Made by a program: the position numbers and the translations under genes. From positions 1 through 5,311 of the forward strand of contig JANYBA010000310.1 in the NCBI GenBank assembly GCA_025360985.1: a stretch of DNA of 5,311 nucleotides, read 5' to 3'. This DNA is from Gammaproteobacteria bacterium. Lineage in GTDB: Bacteria > Pseudomonadota > Gammaproteobacteria > Xanthomonadales > Xanthomonadaceae. Of the stretch, positions 1-5,311 are shown one piece after another. Positions within the stretch are counted from its first letter, which is position 1. Every line of letters starts with the position of its first letter. The notes below the pieces were generated by a model. It was not told the DNA's origin. It was given only the letters and a program-made list of their open reading frames with translations, and searched no databases.

Positions 1-446
1 CCGGCGACCTGGTGACCATGGCCAACGGCCAGCGCATCGGCGACAGCGAAGGCCTGCACAATCTCGAGGGCCTGCTGCCGGTCGGCCAGCCGGTGCGCCT
101 GCAGTTGCTGCGCGACGGCCAGCCGCTGGCGGTGCAGGCCGCGCTCAAGGCGCAGCCCAAGGAGATCGATGGCGGCCAGACCGATCCGCGCCTGGCCGGC
201 GCCAGCTTCAGCGAACTGCCCGAACGTTATCGCCAGCAGGGCTTCCGCGGCGTGGTGATCAGCAAGATCGCGCGCGGCAGCCGCGCCGAGACCAACCAGC
301 TCGCCGCCGGCGACCTGGTGCTGGCGGTGAACCGGCGGCCGATCGAGGACATGAACGCTTTCCGCGCGCAGATGGCGACGCGCCCGGCGAAACTTTCGCT
401 GGTGCTGCAACGCGGCGGCGCCCGCGGCGAACTGGACATGCAGTGA
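1..446 (+). CDS. Do/HtrA-family (DegP/DegQ-like) periplasmic serine protease, C-terminal part
   Basis: This is the 3' end of a gene that begins upstream of the window; the first complete codon is at 3. About 147 residues are visible. They begin inside the end of a first PDZ domain (GDLV, then NGQRI and a strand-rich stretch ending near LKAQ) and continue into a complete second PDZ domain (about residues 60-140: FRGVVISKIARGSRA, AAGDLVLAVNRRPI, then a helix and the final LSLVLQRGG strand). Tandem PDZ domains at the C-terminus are the layout of the Do family. In that family an N-terminal trypsin-like Ser-His-Asp domain degrades or refolds damaged envelope proteins in the periplasm, and the PDZ domains bind substrate and control oligomer assembly. 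The catalytic domain and signal peptide lie outside the window, so activity cannot be checked and DegP cannot be told from DegQ. The GTG at 12 and ATG at 18 are internal codons, not starts. The gene ends 22 bp before the permease gene, so the two may be co-transcribed. Confidence 0.9.
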   Translation, partial: GDLVTMANGQRIGDSEGLHNLEGLLPVGQPVRLQLLRDGQPLAVQAALKAQPKEIDGGQTDPRLAGASFSELPERYRQQGFRGVVISKIARGSRAETNQLAAGDLVLAVNRRPIEDMNAFRAQMATRPAKLSLVLQRGGARGELDMQ

Positions 447-462
447 GTCGGCGGGCAGGGGC

Positions 463-468
463 TATCCT
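463..468 (+). promoter_or_regulatory. Possible -10 hexamer (TATCCT) before the permease gene
   Basis: TATCCT matches the sigma-70 -10 consensus at four of six positions and lies directly before the GTG at 469. A transcript from it would start about 6-7 bases downstream, near the ATG at 475, which would make that ATG a leaderless start. No convincing -35 box is visible, and the site lies just after the protease stop codon. It may be chance, and read-through from the protease gene is an equally good explanation for expression. Confidence 0.25.
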
Positions 469-1572
469 GTGACGATGAACCCCGAGCCCGAACAAGCCGG
501 CCCCGAGGTCGTCGCGTCCGAAGCGCCGCGCGACGCGGTCGGCGCCGTGCACCTGCTCGCGGTGCTGGCCTTCTTCGGCGTCTGTTGGGCGGCCGCCGAC
601 CTGCTGATCCCGGTGATGCTGGCGATGTTCTTCGCCCTGATCGCCAATCCGATGGTCACGCGCCTGCACAAGTGGTGGATCCCGCGCTGGCTGGGCGCGT
701 TGGCGGTGGTGTTCGGCGGCCTGGCGGCAGGAATTTTCCTCGCCAGCCTGCTGGTCGGGCCGGCCAGCGACTGGATCGTCAAGGCGCCGACCGAATTGCG
801 CCAGCTGGCGCCCAAGCTCAGGCACCTCACGCGCCAGGTCGAACAGGCGAACAAGGCGGCCGAATCGATCGTCAAGGCCGCCGGCGCCAGCACGCCGGCC
901 ACGGTGGTGGTCGCGGACCCCGACAAGCCGCACGCGCCCAACCTGTGGGCGCTGATTTCCAGCACGCCGCGCATGCTCGCCTTCGTGGTGGTGGTGGTGT
1001 TGCTGTGTTTCTCCTTCCTGGTCTACGGCGAAGGCCTGCAACGGCAGGCGATCGCGCAGACCTCGGACCTGAAGCGCAAGGCGCTGACCATCGACATCCT
1101 GCGCACGATCGAATCGGAGGTGTCGACCTACGTACTGACGGTATGCGCGATCAACACGACGCTGGGCCTGGTCCTGGCCACCGCGCTGTGGTGGCTCGGG
1201 CTCGACTTCAGCGATGCCCTGCTCTGGGGCATGCTCGCGGCCCTGCTCAATTTCGTCCCCTACGTTGGGCCGCTGTCCGGCGTGATCGCGCTGGCCCTGG
1301 TCGGCGTCGTCGCTTTCGACCAACCCGGGAAGATCATCGCGCCGCCACTGCTGTACCTGTCGCTGCACGTGCTCGAGTCGCAGGTGGTCACGCCGGCGGT
1401 GCTCGGGCGGCGGATGTCGGTCTCGCCCTTGGTCGTCTTGCTCTGGCTGATGCTATGGGGCTGGCTCTGGGGGATTGCCGGGTTGTTACTGGCGGTGCCG
1501 ATGCTGACCAGCTGCAAGATCGTCGCCGAGCGGGTCGAGCGCTGGCAAGGCTGGGCGAAAGCGATCGAGTGA
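469..1572 (+). CDS. AI-2E family transporter (PerM/UPF0118 family membrane protein)
   Basis: This is a polytopic inner-membrane protein of 367 residues, close to the usual family length of about 350. Hydrophobic segments lie near residues 28-62 (two close helices), 74-97, 169-186, 220-243, 250-283 and 318-346. A polar, helix-forming periplasmic-type stretch (about 100-165) separates the N-terminal helices from the C-terminal block. Family hallmarks are clear: NFVPYVGP (261-268), ESQVVTP followed by LGRRMSVSPLVV (303-323), and the WGWLWGIAGLLLAVP ending (330-344). Members have been linked to autoinducer-2 export (TqsA) or to Na+/H+ exchange, but most have no proven substrate, so function here is open. 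The start is uncertain: GTG 469 has an AGGGG ribosome site at 457-461 with 7-base spacing, while ATG 475 sits 13 bases from it and would give 365 residues. The N-terminus is charged and proline-rich with no signal peptide. The gene follows the protease gene by 22 bp, which suggests a shared transcript. Confidence 0.9.
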   Translation: MTMNPEPEQAGPEVVASEAPRDAVGAVHLLAVLAFFGVCWAAADLLIPVMLAMFFALIANPMVTRLHKWWIPRWLGALAVVFGGLAAGIFLASLLVGPASDWIVKAPTELRQLAPKLRHLTRQVEQANKAAESIVKAAGASTPATVVVADPDKPHAPNLWALISSTPRMLAFVVVVVLLCFSFLVYGEGLQRQAIAQTSDLKRKALTIDILRTIESEVSTYVLTVCAINTTLGLVLATALWWLGLDFSDALLWGMLAALLNFVPYVGPLSGVIALALVGVVAFDQPGKIIAPPLLYLSLHVLESQVVTPAVLGRRMSVSPLVVLLWLMLWGWLWGIAGLLLAVPMLTSCKIVAERVERWQGWAKAIE

Positions 1573-1584
1573 ATGTTTTTTCAT

Positions 1585-1682
1585 CCTTCCCCCCCGGGAG
1601 AAGGTGCCCGAAGGGCGGATGAGGGTTCGATCGCGAATTCGAACCCTCTCCCCTGCCCCTCTCCCGATGGGAGAGGGGAGAG
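1585..1682 (+). repeat. Composite palindromic intergenic repeat (REP/BIME- or MITE-like)
   Basis: Four stem-loops are packed between the permease and HAD genes. They are: CCTTCCCCC (1585-1593) against GGGAGAAGG (1596-1604), with one mismatch; GCCC-GAA-GGGC (1606-1616); a central 10-bp perfect pair GAGGGTTCGA (1621-1630) and TCGAACCCTC (1639-1648) around an 8-base loop that includes the palindrome TCGCGA; and a perfect 10-bp stem CCCCTCTCCC-GAT-GGGAGAGGGG (1656-1678). Read inward from both ends, the element is roughly symmetric: an outer CT/GA-rich hairpin, then a GAGGGTTCGA core. The left arm alone carries the small GCCCGAAGGGC hairpin. The sequence resembles palindromes I recall as recurring between genes in Xanthomonadales and other proteobacteria. 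No T-run follows any stem in the reading direction, so it is not a textbook intrinsic terminator, though it could still stop transcription or protect the permease mRNA 3' end. Confidence 0.75.
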
Positions 1683-1688
1683 TCACGG

Positions 1689-1694
1689 TAAACT
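1689..1694 (+). promoter_or_regulatory. Possible -10 hexamer (TAAACT) for the HAD-aminopeptidase operon
   Basis: TAAACT matches the -10 consensus at four of six positions and ends six bases before the GTG start at 1701, so initiation 6-7 bases downstream would fall at or next to the first base of the start codon. The gene has no good ribosome site: the nearest purine-rich stretch, GGGGAGAG at 1675-1682, is 18 bases from the start. The fit with a leaderless transcript is therefore good. The -35 position falls inside the GC-rich stem of the repeat and shows no TTGACA-like sequence. Confidence 0.35.
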
Positions 1695-1700
1695 ACGCGA

Positions 1701-2414
1701 GTGACCTTGGTTCCGCGCGCCCTCAGCCTCGACCTCGACGATACCCTCTGGCCGATCTGGCCGGTGATAGAGCGCGCCGAAGCCGCGCTTGACGCCTTCC
1801 TGCGCGAACGGGCGCCGCGCACCGCCGAGAAATACCCGGTGCTGGCGATGCGCGCCCTGCGCGATCGCATCGCCAGCGAACACCCGCAGCACGCCCACGA
1901 CTTCACCCGCCAGCGCATGATTTCCCTTGAGCAAGCCCTTCGCGACGCCGGCGACGACGAAGCCCACGCCATGGACGCCTTCCACGCCTTTTACGACGCG
2001 CGCAACCAGATCGAGTTTTATCCCGACGCCTTGCCGGCGCTGGCGCGTTTGTCGGCGCGCTTTCCGGTCGCCGCATTGACCAATGGCAACGCCGACCTGG
2101 CGCGGATCGGCATCGCCGATCGCTTCGCGGTGTTCGTCTCGGCGCGCGGCGTCGGCCACGCCAAGCCCGACGCGCCGATCTTCCATTCGGCCTGCCGGCA
2201 ACTTGGCGCCGAGCCGCACGAGGTGCTGCATATCGGCGACGATCCGCTGCTCGACATCGTCGGCGCGTCCGGCGCCGGCCTGCGCAGCTGCTGGATCAAC
2301 CGGCGCGGCGAAAACTGGCCGGCCGACCTGCCGCCGCCCGACCTCCAGTTCACCACCCTCGCCGCGCTGGCCGACTGGCTGGATGCCACCCACCCGACTC
2401 CGGTAACGCCATGA
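1701..2414 (+). CDS. yigB: HAD-superfamily phosphatase, YigB-like (FMN / pyrimidine-phosphate hydrolase)
   Basis: This is a 237-residue haloacid-dehalogenase phosphatase with a helical C1 cap. All four HAD motifs are present: motif I DLDDT (nucleophile Asp11, acid/base Asp13), motif II with Thr127 in LTNGNA, motif III Lys155 in AKPD, and motif IV GDDPLLD (Asp180, Asp181). From memory it aligns along its whole length with E. coli YigB: ALxxDLDDTL followed by WPVI/RPVI, the cap segment HDFTRQRMISLEQALRDAG (66-84), ITNGNA/LTNGNA, LHIGDD and CWI. YigB hydrolyses FMN and is one of the phosphatases that dephosphorylate 5-amino-6-(5-phospho-D-ribitylamino)uracil in riboflavin synthesis, so a cytosolic role in flavin metabolism is likely, though HAD specificity is broad. 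The GTG start is preferred because motif I begins 10 residues in and no upstream in-frame start is supported. Its stop overlaps the aminopeptidase start in ATGA. Confidence 0.88.
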   Translation: MTLVPRALSLDLDDTLWPIWPVIERAEAALDAFLRERAPRTAEKYPVLAMRALRDRIASEHPQHAHDFTRQRMISLEQALRDAGDDEAHAMDAFHAFYDARNQIEFYPDALPALARLSARFPVAALTNGNADLARIGIADRFAVFVSARGVGHAKPDAPIFHSACRQLGAEPHEVLHIGDDPLLDIVGASGAGLRSCWINRRGENWPADLPPPDLQFTTLAALADWLDATHPTPVTP

Positions 2415-3817
2415 GCCTGCTCGCCTGTTTTCAAGAAAGCGCCCAGAACGCCGACGCCAACGACCTGGTGCGACGGATCGTGACGCTCGACCGCGGCCGC
2501 TACCCGGCCTGGCGCGCCGCGCAAACGCCGGCGACCCAGGCCTGGCTCGACGGCCACGGCTTCGATGGCGCAGGTGGCAGTTTCCTGGCCTTGCCCGGCG
2601 CCGACGGGCAATTGCGCCGCGTGGTCGCCGGCATCAACGACGCCGGCGATCCGCTGGCGCTGGCGCATTTGCCGGCGCTGCTGCCCAGCGGCGTTTACCG
2701 CCTCGATCCGGAGTCACCCCTCGCCATCGACGAGTCCGCGGCGGTTCTTGGCTGGGGCCTGGGCGCGTACAGATTCGAGCGCTACCTGTCGCCGCCGAAA
2801 GCCTTCGCGAAATTGTTGCTGGCCGACCCGACGGTCGTGGCCGAAGCGCTCGACGTGCTGGCGGCGACGCGCCTGGTGCGCGATCTCGTCAACACGCCGA
2901 CCGAGCACATGGGCCCTGCGGATCTGGAAGCGACGGCGCGCCGGATCGGGCAAGCGCACGGCGCCAGCGTCAAGGTCATCGTCGGTGATGAACTGCTCGC
3001 AGAGAATTTCCCGACCATCCACGCCGTTGGTCGCGCCAGCCACCGGGCGCCGCGCCTGATCGAACTTGAATGGGGCGACCCAAAGCATCCGGCGCTCGCC
3101 ATCGTCGGCAAGGGCGTGTGCTTCGACACCGGCGGCCTCGACATCAAGACACCGGATTGCATGCGCAACATGAAGAAGGACATGGGCGGCAGCGCCCACG
3201 CCCTGGCATTGGCGCAGCTGCTGATGGCGCGACGCCTCCCGGTGCGCCTGCGCCTGCTGGTTCCGGCGGTGGAAAACGCCATCGCCGGCAATTCGTTCCG
3301 GCCGGGCGAAGTGATCGTGACCCGCCAGGGCCTGAGCGTGGAAGTCGACAACACCGACGCCGAAGGCCGGCTGGTGCTGTGCGACGCGCTCGCCTATGCG
3401 GCCGAACGCCAGCCGGACCTGCTGCTCGACTTCGCGACCCTGACCGGAGCGGCCCGCGCCGCGCTCGGCCCGGACGTGCCGGCGCTGTTTTGCAACGACG
3501 AAGCGCTCGCCGCCGACTTCATCAACGCCAGCGTCGCGACCCGCGATCCAATCTGGCGCATGCCGCTGTGGCGGCCTTACCTGACCATGCTCAAGTCCAC
3601 CATCGCCGACCTCGGCAACGCCGGGGGTTCGCGCCTCGGCGGCGCGATCACCGCCGCTCTTTACCTGGAGCGCTTCGTGCCCGCGGGCCAGCGCTGGGCG
3701 CACCTGGACCAGTACGCCTGGAACGACGGCGAACGCCCGGGCAAGCCGGCCGGCGGCGAAGCCCAGGGCCTGCGCGCCGCGTTCGCACTGCTAAAATCGC
3801 GCTACGGCGACCTGTAG
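2411..3817 (+). CDS. M17 leucyl aminopeptidase family metalloprotease
   Basis: This is a 468-residue cytosolic aminopeptidase that removes N-terminal residues from peptides using two metal ions. The C-terminal catalytic domain (about 150-468) carries every M17 active-site residue, at exactly the spacing of E. coli PepA: Lys234, Asp239, Lys246, Asp257, Asp316, Glu318 and Arg320, matching PepA Lys270, Asp275, Lys282, Asp293, Asp352, Glu354 and Arg356. The signature NTDAEGRL is at 314-321, VGKGVCFDTGG at 232-242, and the end GGAITAALYLERFV with WAHLD is typical. The N-terminal domain is divergent, and the protein is shorter than PepA (503), as in the broader 'leucyl aminopeptidase family protein' group, so I do not call it PepA or PepB. 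Peptide turnover is the likely job; whether it also binds DNA, as PepA does, cannot be read from the sequence. The ATG start overlaps the HAD gene by 4 bp, pointing to translational coupling. The catalytic residues are intact and no frameshift is seen. Confidence 0.93.
   Translation: MSLLACFQESAQNADANDLVRRIVTLDRGRYPAWRAAQTPATQAWLDGHGFDGAGGSFLALPGADGQLRRVVAGINDAGDPLALAHLPALLPSGVYRLDPESPLAIDESAAVLGWGLGAYRFERYLSPPKAFAKLLLADPTVVAEALDVLAATRLVRDLVNTPTEHMGPADLEATARRIGQAHGASVKVIVGDELLAENFPTIHAVGRASHRAPRLIELEWGDPKHPALAIVGKGVCFDTGGLDIKTPDCMRNMKKDMGGSAHALALAQLLMARRLPVRLRLLVPAVENAIAGNSFRPGEVIVTRQGLSVEVDNTDAEGRLVLCDALAYAAERQPDLLLDFATLTGAARAALGPDVPALFCNDEALAADFINASVATRDPIWRMPLWRPYLTMLKSTIADLGNAGGSRLGGAITAALYLERFVPAGQRWAHLDQYAWNDGERPGKPAGGEAQGLRAAFALLKSRYGDL
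3789..3797 (+). promoter_or_regulatory. Candidate extended -10 element (TGCTAAAAT) for the export operon
   Basis: TG-C-TAAAAT is an extended -10 element with five of six bases matching TATAAT. It lies within the last codons of the aminopeptidase gene. A transcript from it would begin near 3804 and carry a leader of about 57 bases before the adaptor ATG at 3861. No -35 box stands out, which extended -10 promoters can tolerate. An A/T-rich hexamer stands out in DNA this GC-rich, but it also encodes ordinary codons (Leu-Lys-Ser), so chance remains possible. Confidence 0.4.
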
Positions 3818-3820
3818 AAT
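3815..3820 (+). promoter_or_regulatory. Second candidate -10 hexamer (TAGAAT) for the export operon
   Basis: TAGAAT matches the -10 consensus at five of six positions and uses the aminopeptidase stop codon TAG as its first half. Initiation would fall near 3827, leaving a leader of about 34 bases that still includes the ribosome site of the adaptor gene. It may be an alternative or additional start to the element at 3789-3797. No -35 box is recognised. Confidence 0.35.
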
Positions 3821-3851
3821 CGCCCAGCCGCACGCGACCGCCCAACCTGCT

Positions 3852-3856
3852 GGAGA
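3852..3856 (+). promoter_or_regulatory. Ribosome binding site of the adaptor gene
   Basis: GGAGA lies 4 bases upstream of the ATG at 3861, slightly closer than ideal. It supports that ATG as the start and is one of the clearest Shine-Dalgarno sequences in the window, in contrast to the HAD gene, which has none at proper spacing. Confidence 0.7.
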
Positions 3857-3860
3857 AACG

Positions 3861-5090
3861 ATGTCCCGCCCCGAAGACCTGATCAACCAGCTGCGCATCG
3901 ACCGCAACGCGCCCGAGCCGGCGCCGTCGCGGCGCGGCTGGTGGATCGCATTGGCGGTGCTGGCCGCCGTGCTCGTGCTCGGTGGCGGCGCCTGGGCCTG
4001 GTTCGGTCGCGACGACGGCGTCGAGGTCGAAACCGCGACCGTGGCCTCGATCGGCGCCGGCGGCAGCGCCTCGGTGCTCGACGCCACCGGCTACGTCACC
4101 GCGCGCCGGATCGCCACGGTCTCGTCCAAGGTCACCGGCAAGGTCCGCGAAGTGCTGATCGAGGAAGGCCAGCACGTCAAGGAAGGCGACATCCTCGCCT
4201 ACCTCGAAACCACCGAAGCCAACGCCCAGGTGCAGCTGGCGCAGGCGCAGCTCGCGCAGGCGCAATCGCAACTGGTGCAGGCCAAGGCGCAGCTGCGCTG
4301 GACCGAAAGCGATTACGCGCGGCAGAAGAATCTGGCGGCGCAAAAACTCGTTGCCGCCGCGACCGTCGACGCGGCGCTGGCCGCGCGCGACACCAACGCC
4401 GCGCAGCTGGTCAGCCTGGATCGCGCGGTCAAGGTCGCCCAGGACCAGCTCGACATCGCCCGCATCGGAGTCGACAACACCGTGATCCGCGCGCCGTTCA
4501 CCGGCGTGATCGTCGACAAGGCGGCGCAACCGGGCGAGATGATCTCGCCGATCTCGGCCGGCGGCGGCTCGATCCGCACCGGCATCGGCACCCTGGTCGA
4601 CATGGATTCGCTCGAGGTGCAGGTCGACGTCAACGAGTCCTACATCGGCCGGGTCACGCCGAAGATGCCGGTCGAGGCCGTGCTCAATGCCTACCCGGAC
4701 TGGAAGATTCCCGCCGAGGTGATCGCGATCATCCCGACCGCCGACCGCAGCAAGGCGACGGTGAAGGTGCGCATCGCCCTCAATGCCAAGGATCCGCGCA
4801 TCGTGCCCGACATGGGCGTGCGCGTATCCTTCCTCGAGGCCGCCAAGCCCGGCGTGGTCGCGCCGCCCAAGATCCTGATTCCCGCCGCGGCGGTGCACCC
4901 GGACGCCGGCCAGGACGTCGCCTTCGTGCTCAAGGACGGCCACGCTGAACGCCACGCCCTGAAGCTGGGCGGCACGCTCGGCGATTCCCGCCAGGTGCTC
5001 GACGGCGTGCTGCCGGGCGACACCGTGATCACGACGGCGCCGGATTCGCTCAAGGACGGCGACGCCGTCAAAATCAAACCCCAGGATTAG
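3861..5090 (+). CDS. MacA/HlyD-type periplasmic adaptor (membrane fusion protein) of an ABC efflux system
   Basis: This 409-residue adaptor would link an inner-membrane transporter to an outer-membrane TolC-like channel. A short cytosolic tail (1-25) precedes one membrane anchor (about 27-48), with no cleavage or lipobox cysteine seen. Next come the first half of a lipoyl domain (about 76-117, VSSKVTGKVREVLIEEGQ then VKEGDILAYLE), an alpha-helical coiled-coil hairpin (about 118-205, rich in Gln, Ala and Leu), the second lipoyl half (207-230, VIRAPFTGVIVDKAAQPGEMISP), a beta-barrel domain (about 248-328) and a membrane-proximal domain (about 335-406). Length and order match the RND/MacA adaptor family, which annotation pipelines often name 'efflux RND transporter periplasmic adaptor subunit'. 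The gene 18 bp downstream encodes an ABC ATPase, so the partner is a MacB-like ABC transporter rather than an RND pump. The ATG start has GGAGA at 3852-3856. The substrate is unknown; macrolides, peptides, lipids or toxins are all seen in relatives. Confidence 0.92.
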   Translation: MSRPEDLINQLRIDRNAPEPAPSRRGWWIALAVLAAVLVLGGGAWAWFGRDDGVEVETATVASIGAGGSASVLDATGYVTARRIATVSSKVTGKVREVLIEEGQHVKEGDILAYLETTEANAQVQLAQAQLAQAQSQLVQAKAQLRWTESDYARQKNLAAQKLVAAATVDAALAARDTNAAQLVSLDRAVKVAQDQLDIARIGVDNTVIRAPFTGVIVDKAAQPGEMISPISAGGGSIRTGIGTLVDMDSLEVQVDVNESYIGRVTPKMPVEAVLNAYPDWKIPAEVIAIIPTADRSKATVKVRIALNAKDPRIVPDMGVRVSFLEAAKPGVVAPPKILIPAAAVHPDAGQDVAFVLKDGHAERHALKLGGTLGDSRQVLDGVLPGDTVITTAPDSLKDGDAVKIKPQD

Positions 5091-5093
5091 AAC

Positions 5094-5099
5094 AAGGAA
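5094..5099 (+). promoter_or_regulatory. Ribosome binding site of the ABC ATPase gene
   Basis: AAGGAA lies 9 bases before the ATG at 5109. It decides between that start and the two internal methionine codons at 5124 and 5139, neither of which has a purine-rich sequence at suitable distance. Confidence 0.6.
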
Positions 5100-5108
5100 C
5101 GCACGCGC

Positions 5109-5311
5109 ATGAGCAACGACGCCATGATCCAGGCTCCCATGATTAGTGTCCGTAACGTCACCAAGGTCTACGAACGCGGCAAGCAGAAGGTCGAGGTCCT
5201 GCACGGCCTGACCCTGGACGTGCCCAAGGGCGACTTCGTCGCGCTGATGGGCCCGTCCGGTTCCGGCAAGACCACCCTGCTCAACCTGATCGGCGGGCTG
5301 GACTCGCCGAG
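5109..5311 (+). CDS. ABC transporter ATP-binding protein (MacB/LolD-type), N-terminal part
   Basis: Only the first 67 codons are inside the window; the gene runs off the right edge. The N-terminus shows the ABC ATPase start: [13 protein letters not shown] (12-24), a [20 protein letters not shown] strand (28-47), and a perfect Walker A loop GPSGSGKTT (48-56) followed by [11 protein letters not shown]. The LNLIGGLD continuation and the KVYERG loop with the conserved aromatic Tyr21 are typical of the MacB/LolD/FtsE-type subfamily, which drives mechanical transport of substrates across the periplasm instead of ordinary uptake. It follows the adaptor gene by 18 bp, so they surely share a transcript. 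Walker B, the signature motif and any fused permease domain lie outside the window. It therefore cannot be said whether this is a stand-alone ATPase with separate permeases or a fused MacB. Confidence 0.92.
   Translation, partial: MSNDAMIQAPMISVRNVTKVYERGKQKVEVLHGLTLDVPKGDFVALMGPSGSGKTTLLNLIGGLDSP

Noticed and set aside
12..20. GTG/ATG codons considered as the start of a small PDZ protein
   Set aside because: The frame is open to the window edge and the residues directly before (GDLV) belong to a PDZ domain, so these are internal codons of a longer protease gene.
985..999. (GTG)5 trinucleotide repeat, considered as a phase-variation tract
   Set aside because: It encodes five valines inside a membrane helix; slippage by units of three would not shift the frame, and the tract is short.
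259..1368. A 369-codon open frame on the - strand opposite the protease end and permease
   Set aside because: Composition is Arg/Gln/Gly-rich and low in complexity, and the opposite strand encodes clear PDZ and AI-2E motifs. It is a shadow of high GC content.
1576..1604. A T6 run followed by a hairpin, considered as an intrinsic terminator for the permease gene
   Set aside because: The T-run (1576-1581) precedes the stem on the + strand instead of following it, and on the - strand it reads as an A-run. Neither orientation gives a stem followed by U residues.
585..1622. A 345-codon + strand frame inside the permease gene, running into the repeat
   Set aside because: The product is Gly/Arg/Ala-rich without domains and is out of frame with the hallmark-bearing permease.
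1604..1792. A 62-codon + strand frame starting inside the palindromic repeat
   Set aside because: It runs through the repeat and into the HAD gene in another frame; it has no ribosome site and no recognisable protein features.
3648..5204. A 518-codon open frame on the - strand opposite the adaptor gene
   Set aside because: Its product is dominated by Arg, Gly, Asp, His and Leu with no recognisable domain, and it lies opposite a well-supported adaptor gene. Long antisense frames are expected where third positions are nearly all G or C.

Overview
The window is GC-rich chromosomal DNA with strong G/C preference at third codon positions. Every gene reads on the + strand, with little space between genes. 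Gene content (Do-family protease, AI-2E family permease, YigB-type phosphatase, M17 aminopeptidase, ABC-linked periplasmic adaptor), GC-rich codon use and the style of the intergenic palindromes suggest a Gram-negative gammaproteobacterium, most likely of the Xanthomonadales (Lysobacter/Xanthomonas-like). That placement is inferred from general resemblance, not from a search.

Layout. (1) 1-446 is the 3' end of a periplasmic Do/HtrA-family serine protease, of which only part of PDZ1 and all of PDZ2 are visible. (2) A 22-bp gap leads to an AI-2E/PerM family membrane protein (469-1572). (3) A 128-bp non-coding gap (1573-1700) is filled mostly by a composite palindromic repeat with several stem-loops and ends in a -10-like element just before the next start codon. 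(4) 1701-2414 is a HAD phosphatase closely resembling E. coli YigB. It overlaps by 4 bp (ATGA) an M17 leucyl aminopeptidase family gene (2411-3817), so these two form a tight, probably translationally coupled pair. (5) After 43 bp, a MacA/HlyD-type membrane-anchored periplasmic adaptor (3861-5090) is followed 18 bp later by the first 67 codons of an ABC transporter ATPase (5109 to the window end). This is the start of a MacAB-like tripartite export operon; the permease would lie beyond the window.

How the genes work together. There are probably three transcription groups: protease + permease (envelope), YigB + aminopeptidase (cytosolic metabolism and peptide turnover), and adaptor + ABC ATPase (export). 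-10-like hexamers sit at the head of the second and third groups, and another lies directly before the permease gene.

I found no CRISPR array, tRNA, rRNA, insertion sequence, toxin-antitoxin or defence system, and no sign of an undescribed system. The points most worth a second look are the composite palindrome at 1585-1682, the possible leaderless start of the HAD gene, and the extended -10 element inside the 3' end of the aminopeptidase gene.
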